Source: an uncultured bacterium
GTDB taxonomy: Bacteria; Bacteroidota; Bacteroidia; Chitinophagales; CAIODY01
Direction of reading: 5' to 3'
Assembly (NCBI GenBank): GCA_903871715.1
Contig: CAIQHW010000304.1
Span: 1 to 11,480 of the forward strand
Length of the DNA stretch: 11,480 bases
Shown: in pieces, positions 1-5,972 of the stretch
Position numbering within the stretch: position 1 is the stretch's first letter
Layout of the letters: each line of letters opens with the position of its first letter
Made by a program: the position numbers and the translations under genes
The notes under the pieces: generated by a model
The model's input: only the letters and a program-made list of their open reading frames with translations
The model's database searches: none
What the model was told of the DNA's origin: nothing

Positions 1-1
1 A

Positions 2-3000
2 ACAGACTCTACACACATTACCTTCATAATAAACAATGGAAGTTGTGGTGCTGCATCTATTTATAATTTTGCAGTAGCTCCCAATGCCCCTCCCCCTCAG
101 TTTAATCATTGTTTTTGTAGTGCTGGTAGTTATACCATAACAATGATTACTCGAAATGCTTCCAATGGTTGCCCTTCCGATACAACAACTAAAAATATAA
201 CGGTAGCTTCTTACCATGCACAAATTGATTTGATACCTACTGGTACCAATACCGCTGAGTGTATGCCCTTTAATTTTTGCTTTACTTCTGTTAATTCTTT
301 GCCAGTTCATCCAGATAATATTAATTGGTCCTTTGATGATGGAACTACATCTAAAGTTGTTGCTCCTTGTCATACTTATTCTAATTGCGGTATATACACC
401 GTTAAATTAGTTTTAAGAGACAACTCTGGCACTTGCAGCGATTCTACACTAAAATTAATTTCACTTCACAATATTACGCCTAATGTTACCCTTTCGGCAA
501 TTTCAACCTGCAATCCTTGTGTAGTATTTCATAACAATTCAGTATATTGCGGTGGAACTCCAGCTACAACTACCATACATTTTGGGAATGGTGCACCAGA
601 CATAGTTATTAATGGTGCTTGGACTACCTATAATTATTGTCCTAATGCTCCACTCGGCTCTAATGTTCAAGTTATTTTAACCGATGATATTGGTTGCACA
701 CAACAAATTTTAGTTTCTACACCAAATTTATATGGAATTGTTCCTTGTTTTACTGGTCTATTAGACACGGCTGTTTGCTTTGGAACAACAATGAATTTTG
801 TTGATTGCAATCCTGGATTTATTGTAGCAAATCGCTGCTGGTCATTATCTCAAGGTGCTTGCAATCCAAGTGGTACTTGTTTATCTACCAACACCAGTTT
901 GAATTATACCTTTAATACCAATGGATATTTTTATTTAAATTTACATCTAAGCAATTCTTATGGTTGCTCTGCTGATACTTGTGTAAGAATTCATGTGCAG
1001 AATCCAGTAGCAAATTTTATTGGTAGAGATACTATTCCTTGTCCTGGCAGTTTTGATACACTTATTAATACTACAACTGGTGCCTACAACACATTAATCG
1101 TTACCATGAGTGCTCCTTCGATTAATTTTTATCAGTCATTCTTATATTCAAGAACCGCAGGCGGCACCGGTATTCCAAGTCAAGTTTTATTGCCATTAGG
1201 CTTTCCTGCTGATTATCGGATTTGTTGGAATGCCATTAGTAGCACAGGTTGCTCTGATTCCATTTGCAAAAATTTACATGTTGCTGGGCCAATAGGTCAT
1301 TTAACTTGTAGTAATGTATATGCCTGTATTGGCGATACCGTTTGTTGCACATTAGTAACCAATGCTGCTTTAAATCCAGTCATTAAATTTCCCGATGGCT
1401 CTTTTTCTATACTCCCTCACAACTCAAGCGGCGTTTATAATTTTTGCCATAAATATCTTTTCCCTGGCAACGAATTAGTACAAGCCTTTATTGATGATGG
1501 TGTTGGCTGCAGTTATCCTTTATTTGATACTGTGCATATTGATGGTCCCGTCGTAAATTTTTCATGGACTCCTTACAAGAAAAACTTTTGTGGTTCAGCC
1601 ACTGTAACCATGTTAGATTCAACCATTGCCTCCCTTTATCCAATTGATACAGCTTCGTATAAATGGATTGTGTTTAATGCCAATGGAACTGTTTTTGCAA
1701 CCTATGCTCACAAGCGTCCAACTATTAGTATTTCAACCCCAGGTTCCTATACTATTTTAGAAATCGTAAAAAGCGTTTTTGGATGCAAGGATACGCTCCA
1801 AAAATCATTCATCAATATATATCCCTATCCAACAGCCCAGTTTACACCTTTACCTGATACTATTTGTATCAATCAATGTATAACTTTTAATAACACTTCC
1901 ATCAATCCCGATTCCGTTGGTGGATACAAATGGTACTTAACATATCCAGCTCCTTCAATTTTTGGAACAACAAAAAACATTCAGTTCTGCTACTCAACTG
2001 CTGGCACCTATTTATCTTTGTTAATTGACAGTTCTATTCATGGGTGTATTGATACCAGTGCTATTATTCCTATTGTTGTGTTACCAAGTTTAACAGCTGG
2101 TTTTACACTAAATATGGATTCTATTTGTGGCAATAGTGGCACAGTAGCTTTTAGCAGCAATTCTATTCCAAACTCTGGCATCACTTGGCAATGGAACTTT
2201 GGTGATGGTTCTACACCAATTGGACCAGGCAATTTTTCAGCAGTCAATCATTTATTTAATCTTCCATTTAGCGTAAAAGATACCTGCTATGCTGTAAAAT
2301 TAATTATCAGAAATTCCTCAGGCTGTATCGATAGTATCACTCATTTTGTTTGTATTTCCGCTATTCCACAAATTGGGTTGGCTTCTATGAGCAAAGCATC
2401 TTGTTATCCACTAATTACCAACTTTACTGATAGCAGCACTTCGCTCGACCCAATTATTAATTATCATATTGATTTTGGTGATGGCTCAACTGCTTATAAT
2501 TCAAGCACCCAGCCTATTAACTTTTCAAAAATTTACAACAACAGTAGCCATACAAACAATGCAGTTTATATCGCCAAATACAGTATTACAACTGCCTTTG
2601 GTTGTATCTCAACTCGAAGCGATACCTTTATAGTTTATCCCATTCCACAGTCATCGTTTGCTGAAAGTACCGATTCTTTATGTGGTAATACTGGCATTGT
2701 AACCTTTAGTAGCAATTCAACACCAAATGTAGGAGTAAACTTTACTTGGAATTTTGGCGATGGTTCATCACCCATCGGACCAGGCAATTTCCCTAGCCCA
2801 GCACATACTTATTCTTTACCTAATGGTCTGGGCACAGCCTGCTACTCAAGTAAATTGCTAATTATTAACAGCAATGGTTGTATAGATTCAAGCAATCACA
2901 ACATTTGTATTTCAGCATATCCTAATCCTTTTTTAACCATGGTTAAAAAAGTTTCTTGTAATCCTCTATTGGTTAATTTCAAAGATTCAAGCAATTCATT

Positions 3001-4237
3001 AATTGCCATTGCCAATTATTATCTTGATTTTGGCGATAGCAACACAGCTTATAATTCATCATCAGTACCAAATGTTGTTGCGCATACATACTCCAACACT
3101 GGTCATCTTACCCCAAAAATTGATGTGGCTAAATATACCGTTACCACCGCCTTTGGATGTTCTTCTTCTATAAATGATACCTTTAAAATCAATCCTATTC
3201 CGCAGGCTTGTATTGGCAAAACCAACGATTCAGTTTGCCCAGGAGTACCAACCATTATTGGTTGTGCACCAATTGCTGGCATGCATTATTTATGGTATAA
3301 GCCTTTTGGCATCGGCATTTTTTCGCCTACCGATTCTACCTCAAACCCAGCAGTTACACCTTTTGCATCTACTACCTATAATTTAGCAGTAAAAAATCAA
3401 TGGGGTTGTAGAGATACTGATAGCGTATTTGTTTTTGTAAAAGGTTTATTAGTGCCTTATGCAGGCAGAGATACCTCTGTTTGTAAAGGTGGAAGCGTAC
3501 ACCTCTTTTCTCAAGGTGGATTTTCTTATGTATGGGAGCAACTAAGCAATCATACTCAAATTTCAACTAGCAACGATTTTGTTGTTGTACCAGATAGCAG
3601 TACAACTTACCAAGCTATAATCACAGGCGATTGCAATACAGATAGCACTACAGTTAATGTAAATGTATTCCCAAATCCATCTATTATAATCGACCAAATA
3701 TTAGTGCCACCACCCACTCCACCTATAGCCGGACGACCAATTTTATTAACCACCACTTTAAATCCGTTAAACACTTTAGGCTACTATAATTGGAATCCCA
3801 ATACAAACATGAATTGCGATACCTGCCACAATGTTACCGTATCGCCCGATGTAAACACCACCTACACCGTAGTTTTTACCAACAACTATGGTTGTAAAGA
3901 TTCAAGCCAAATTACCATTTATGTATTATGCGATAAATCCAATTCTATTTATGTACCCAATGCCTTCGAGCCTACCTTAAGCGCCAACAGCCGCAATGCT
4001 TATTTTTATGTACAAGGCACTGGTATTAAAGAGTTGAATTTCTTACGAGTTTACAACCGCTGGGGCACACAAGTATTTAATGCCGAGCATGTACCCATCA
4101 ACAAGCCCGAAGCAGGCTGGGATGGCACTTATAATGGTGTCAAGGTAAATATCGATGTGTATATGTATCAAATGCAAGTAGAATGTGCAAACGGTGCCAT
4201 ATTCCCCATTTCGGGCAATGTAACAGTAATCAGATAA
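2..4237 (+). CDS. Giant secreted PKD-repeat protein with T9SS-type C-terminal sorting domain (5' end outside window)
   Basis: The frame is open from base 2 with no stop, so the ATG at 143 is internal and the true start lies left of the window. 1411 codons are visible. Much of the product is Ig-like PKD-type repeats, recognisable by W-x-F-x-D-G signatures: residue 109 (counted from base 2), WNFGDGS at 731, a matching copy 185 residues later, and related DFGDG motifs. Residues 701-885 and 886-1070 are a tandem duplication. Residues from about 1310 to the end match the CHU_C / gliding-motility-associated C-terminal domain (VPNAFEP, RVYNRWG, GWDGTYNG), the type B sorting signal of the type IX secretion system. 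The role is therefore probably a cell-surface or released adhesin-like protein; no enzymatic domain is visible. It is unusually rich in cysteine, about 60 by eye, often in a G-C-x-D/S context. Codons become more C-ending towards the 3' end. A strong terminator follows at 4267-4316. The class is secure; the ligand is unknown. Confidence 0.9.
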   Translation, partial: TDSTHITFIINNGSCGAASIYNFAVAPNAPPPQFNHCFCSAGSYTITMITRNASNGCPSDTTTKNITVASYHAQIDLIPTGTNTAECMPFNFCFTSVNSLPVHPDNINWSFDDGTTSKVVAPCHTYSNCGIYTVKLVLRDNSGTCSDSTLKLISLHNITPNVTLSAISTCNPCVVFHNNSVYCGGTPATTTIHFGNGAPDIVINGAWTTYNYCPNAPLGSNVQVILTDDIGCTQQILVSTPNLYGIVPCFTGLLDTAVCFGTTMNFVDCNPGFIVANRCWSLSQGACNPSGTCLSTNTSLNYTFNTNGYFYLNLHLSNSYGCSADTCVRIHVQNPVANFIGRDTIPCPGSFDTLINTTTGAYNTLIVTMSAPSINFYQSFLYSRTAGGTGIPSQVLLPLGFPADYRICWNAISSTGCSDSICKNLHVAGPIGHLTCSNVYACIGDTVCCTLVTNAALNPVIKFPDGSFSILPHNSSGVYNFCHKYLFPGNELVQAFIDDGVGCSYPLFDTVHIDGPVVNFSWTPYKKNFCGSATVTMLDSTIASLYPIDTASYKWIVFNANGTVFATYAHKRPTISISTPGSYTILEIVKSVFGCKDTLQKSFINIYPYPTAQFTPLPDTICINQCITFNNTSINPDSVGGYKWYLTYPAPSIFGTTKNIQFCYSTAGTYLSLLIDSSIHGCIDTSAIIPIVVLPSLTAGFTLNMDSICGNSGTVAFSSNSIPNSGITWQWNFGDGSTPIGPGNFSAVNHLFNLPFSVKDTCYAVKLIIRNSSGCIDSITHFVCISAIPQIGLASMSKASCYPLITNFTDSSTSLDPIINYHIDFGDGSTAYNSSTQPINFSKIYNNSSHTNNAVYIAKYSITTAFGCISTRSDTFIVYPIPQSSFAESTDSLCGNTGIVTFSSNSTPNVGVNFTWNFGDGSSPIGPGNFPSPAHTYSLPNGLGTACYSSKLLIINSNGCIDSSNHNICISAYPNPFLTMVKKVSCNPLLVNFKDSSNSLIAIANYYLDFGDSNTAYNSSSVPNVVAHTYSNTGHLTPKIDVAKYTVTTAFGCSSSINDTFKINPIPQACIGKTNDSVCPGVPTIIGCAPIAGMHYLWYKPFGIGIFSPTDSTSNPAVTPFASTTYNLAVKNQWGCRDTDSVFVFVKGLLVPYAGRDTSVCKGGSVHLFSQGGFSYVWEQLSNHTQISTSNDFVVVPDSSTTYQAIITGDCNTDSTTVNVNVFPNPSIIIDQILVPPPTPPIAGRPILLTTTLNPLNTLGYYNWNPNTNMNCDTCHNVTVSPDVNTTYTVVFTNNYGCKDSSQITIYVLCDKSNSIYVPNAFEPTLSANSRNAYFYVQGTGIKELNFLRVYNRWGTQVFNAEHVPINKPEAGWDGTYNGVKVNIDVYMYQMQVECANGAIFPISGNVTVIR
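2102..3211 (+). repeat. Two tandem 555-bp copies encoding a 185-residue double-PKD module
   Basis: Copy 1 spans 2102-2656 and copy 2 spans 2657-3211, each exactly 555 bp. Landmarks recur at precisely this offset: the Trp codon of WNFGDGS is at 2192 and 2747, and the Asp codon opening DFGDG/DFGDS is at 2471 and 3026. Shared protein landmarks include CGN, FSSNS, IGPGNF, GCIDS, CIS, TAFGC and PIPQ. The copies have diverged in DNA and protein, so the duplication is not very recent. Each copy carries two PKD-like domains, so the unit of duplication is a domain pair. Confidence 0.85.
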
Positions 4238-4246
4238 CTTTACAAA

Positions 4247-4264
4247 ATGAGTTAAAGAACTCAT
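4247..4264. repeat. Short perfect inverted repeat after the giant gene
   Basis: ATGAGTT at 4247-4253 and AACTCAT at 4258-4264 are perfect 7-bp inverted arms around the loop AAAG. The element sits 10 bases after the stop of the giant gene and immediately before the larger terminator. Its arms resemble the outer arms of that terminator (GCTCAT and ATGAGC), so alternative pairings are possible. It has no T-tract, so it is unlikely to terminate transcription alone. Confidence 0.5.
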
Positions 4265-4777
4265 GTGCTCATAAAAAAAATCCCGTATCACTTCGATACG
4301 GGATTTTTTTATGAGCTAAAGTTTGTTAAACTTCTTTTTGTAAATAAGAATATTGAAACCATCGCTCTAAAATTACAAGGCAAACGAGCCACACCCATCA
4401 CAAAAACAACCCCATCGCCCACCGCCAAAACCATATCAACCTCACAACAAAGCTACGATATGAAGTACGACAATATGAATAAAATGGCACAGCTTTTAGC
4501 CACCATCACCAGCTACACACCAAACGAAACCGATGTAAAACTACCAGCCATCAACACCTTAGTAGCCAGCATGAAAACCCAAAATAAAGCCGTATCCACC
4601 GCCCTACAACCAGTTGTAACAGCCCGAAACACCCGAAATACAATATTATACACCGATACCACCGGATTAGTCGACATTGCCAAAGAAGTAAAAAAATATA
4701 TCAAATCCGTCAACGGTCCCAAAAGCCCCGAATTTAAACAAGCATCAAAAATCAAATTCACCAAGCCACGTAAATAA
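4265..4777 (+). pseudogene. Probable C-terminal remnant of a Bacteroidota hypothetical-protein family
   Basis: The open frame has 170 codons, but its only upstream start is a GTG at 4265 and the first codons run through the terminator hairpin, so that N-terminus is not credible. Recognisable protein begins near 4370 (QGKRATPI) and continues through a proline/threonine linker, then ISTSQQSYD, YTPNE, a helical stretch, LYTDTTGLVDIAKEVKKYIKS, and a basic end (KIKFTKPRK). From memory this resembles the second half of an unnamed Bacteroidota family of about 200-260 residues with the order GKR, linker, STSQQSYD, PNE, GLVDIA, VKxYxKS. The N-terminal half appears to be missing. The DNA is strongly C-over-G skewed: 27 C against 4 G in 4381-4440. 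Alternatively it could be a short intact gene starting at the ATG at 4460, with no start signal seen. The function is unknown. Confidence 0.5.
4267..4316 (+). terminator. Strong hairpin terminator of the giant secreted protein gene
   Basis: The core stem TCCCGTATC (4281-4289) pairs with GATACGGGA (4295-4303) around the loop ACTTC. An A8 tract (4273-4280) precedes it and a T7 tract (4304-4310) follows. The pairing can extend outward through GCTCAT (4267-4272) with ATGAGC (4311-4316), giving about 22 bp in all. The T-tract after the stem fits intrinsic termination on the plus strand, 30 bases after the stop codon. The A-tract on the other side means it could act in both directions. Confidence 0.85.
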
Positions 4778-4797
4778 ATAAAACACCAATGATGCAA

Positions 4798-4840
4798 AAA
4801 AATGGAAGCTCAACAATTTAGCGTTAAGGCTTCCATTTTT
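4798..4840 (+). terminator. Hairpin with T-tract after the gene remnant
   Basis: AAAAATGGAAGC (4798-4809) is perfectly complementary to GCTTCCATTTTT (4829-4840), a 12-bp stem with a 19-base loop, ending in T5. It lies 20 bases after the stop of the remnant at 4777 and is placed as a plus-strand terminator. The long loop and AT-rich outer pairs make it weaker than the one at 4267. Its right arm is also the most divergent unit of the adjoining 21-bp tandem repeat, so the two structures overlap. Confidence 0.5.
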
Positions 4841-4966
4841 AGTATTAGCCCTTGCCCACTCAGTATTAAAGCATCCCACTTTTGAATTATCTAATAACCA
4901 TCCAGCATTATCGCATCCGACTTTAGTATTAAGCCATGTCAATCCAGTATTAAGCCATGCCCATTC
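4820..4966. repeat. Seven degenerate 21-bp tandem repeats with a heptapeptide frame on the minus strand
   Basis: Units start at 4820, 4841, 4862, 4883, 4904, 4925 and 4946, each 21 bp with no phase change. Most open with AGTATTA or a close variant. The units at 4925 and 4946 are the most alike; those at 4820 and 4883 keep about 13 of 21 positions. Because 21 is seven codons, the minus strand stays open and reads as heptapeptides with the consensus xxxWLNT or xxGCxNT: EWAWLNT for 4946-4966, KVGCDNA for 4904-4924 and KVGCFNT for 4862-4882. The open frame runs from an ATG at 5005 to 4745, antisense to the end of the remnant. That ATG sits by a terminator with no start signal, so expression is doubtful. 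Nothing else is seen in the gene-free stretch 4778-5080 apart from this array and its two flanking hairpins. Confidence 0.75.
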
Positions 4967-5010
4967 ATCAAAACACCATTCCCACCTCCTAATAAACCAA
5001 CCCATACACT

Positions 5011-5046
5011 AAAAAAGCCGTATCAGCTTCAGCTAATACGGCTTTT
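5011..5046 (-). terminator. Terminator of the minus-strand gene cluster
   Basis: AAAAGCCGTAT (5013-5023) pairs with ATACGGCTTTT (5036-5046) in an 11-bp stem with a 12-base loop. Read on the minus strand, the stem is followed by a T6 tract (A6 at 5011-5016), 35 bases after the stop codon of the ComA-like gene. It shares the string CCGTATCA in the left arm with the plus-strand terminator at 4281. Confidence 0.8.
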
Positions 5047-5080
5047 ATCATTGGCAATTTATTAAAAAAGGTTAAAAGTA

Positions 5081-5875
5081 TTATTTCCCCCCATCCAAAA
5101 AATGATGAAACGTATCGCTACGCAAGCCCAAGCGCAAAGTTTCCACAGGTATTACATCGCTGGGCGCAATATTTCCTAAATTTACGTTAGCACCAATCAG
5201 CTTTATAAACCACGTCTGTTGTGCTTTTTGAGGTGCTTCCCAAATAATTTTCTCCTTTTTTATTTTAGTTAAAATTTCTTGCACCAAACCTTCTCTCACT
5301 TCGCCGCTACCTCTGTAAATGCCTACGTTGCCTGCTTCTCGGGCTTCGGCAATCACTTTGTAAGCACCAGCATTTAATTCTGTTTGCATCAATTCAATCC
5401 ATAAATAAGGTGGGAAAATTTTTTCAGCGTCTTTGCTGCCTACTTCGCTCAATACCTTATAGCCTTGCTTGGCAAGGGTTTCGATGTACTTTAATTTTTT
5501 GCTGTGCGCAATTTCCAACGAACCATCGCTCACCTCTACATATTCCATTTCATATTTTTCCAACACTTTTTGGTAATCGGCAAATTGATTTCGAGCAATA
5601 AATGCCTCGAACATAGTGCCGCCAAAGTAGTATGGAATATGGTGTTTGCGATACACCGCCAATTTTTCCATCAAATTCATGGTTACATAAGCAGTACCAA
5701 ATCCCAACTTCACCACATCCGTATAAGGCGATGCAATGTTTAAAAAGTTTTCTACCTCTGGTGTGCTTAACCCTTTATCCATCACCATCGTCCAGCCACT
5801 ATTTCTGGGCTTCATGGTGCGCTTTGGCAACCCTTTCAATTCAAAGTTTTGTGATGTTCCATTTGCTTTACTCAT
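5081..5875 (-). CDS. ComA-like phosphosulfolactate synthase family protein
   Basis: The 264-residue product matches the ComA / phosphosulfolactate synthase family (TIM barrel), whose archaeal founder adds sulfite to phosphoenolpyruvate to make phosphosulfolactate for coenzyme M. Visible family motifs in order are TMVMDKGL (29-36), DVVKLGFGT (53-61), GGTMFE (85-90), EVSDGS (114-119), SEVGSK (143-148), EAREAG (177-182), WEAP (212-215), GANVNLGNI (228-236) and LRLGLRSDT (247-255). The length is typical and no truncation is seen. It is cytoplasmic, with no signal peptide. The ATG at 5875 is chosen because about 28 residues before the MDKG motif is usual for the family. The gene is the last of the minus-strand run, 97 bases after the lamin-tail gene, and is followed by its own terminator. 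No other coenzyme M or sulfolactate gene is present in the window. Family members also occur in plants (HSA32) and many bacteria with other or unproven roles, so the substrate is left open. Confidence 0.88.
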   Translation of the reverse strand: MSKANGTSQNFELKGLPKRTMKPRNSGWTMVMDKGLSTPEVENFLNIASPYTDVVKLGFGTAYVTMNLMEKLAVYRKHHIPYYFGGTMFEAFIARNQFADYQKVLEKYEMEYVEVSDGSLEIAHSKKLKYIETLAKQGYKVLSEVGSKDAEKIFPPYLWIELMQTELNAGAYKVIAEAREAGNVGIYRGSGEVREGLVQEILTKIKKEKIIWEAPQKAQQTWFIKLIGANVNLGNIAPSDVIPVETLRLGLRSDTFHHFLDGGK

Positions 5876-5879
5876 GGTG

Positions 5880-5911
5880 CGAAAATAGTTGTTTGTAAAA
5901 CATTAATCAAA
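5880..5911 (-). promoter_or_regulatory. Possible Bacteroidota-type promoter for the ComA-like gene
   Basis: On the minus strand TTTG (5908-5911) is followed after 20 bases by TATTTTCG (5880-5887), one base off the Bacteroidota -7 consensus TAnnTTTG, with a spacing typical of the -33/-7 pair. The -7 element ends only four bases before the ATG at 5875, so the transcript would be leaderless or nearly so. That and the AT-richness of the gap keep this tentative. Confidence 0.25.
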
Positions 5912-5972
5912 CATTTTGGGTTGCTTTCGTGAAGCATTTGTGAATATTTCGCAATTAAAATCCAACAAAATT

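Noticed and set aside
143..145. ATG at 143 as the start of the giant protein
   Set aside because: The frame is open back to base 2 with PKD-like sequence (CGAAS, FCSAGSYTITM) continuing through this Met, and no signal peptide follows it.
4820..4966. CRISPR array
   Set aside because: The units are contiguous 21-bp degenerate repeats with no unique spacers, and no cas genes are present.
4745..5005. Minus-strand open frame of 86 codons through the 21-bp repeats as an ordinary gene
   Set aside because: Its ATG is beside the terminator with no promoter or start signal, its C-terminal part is antisense to the gene remnant, and a 21-bp period automatically keeps a frame open. It is kept only as a repeat and a finding.
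5922..5936. Hairpin TGCTT-TCGTG-AAGCA between the lamin-tail and ComA-like genes as a terminator
   Set aside because: The stem is only 5 bp and no T-tract follows on the minus strand.
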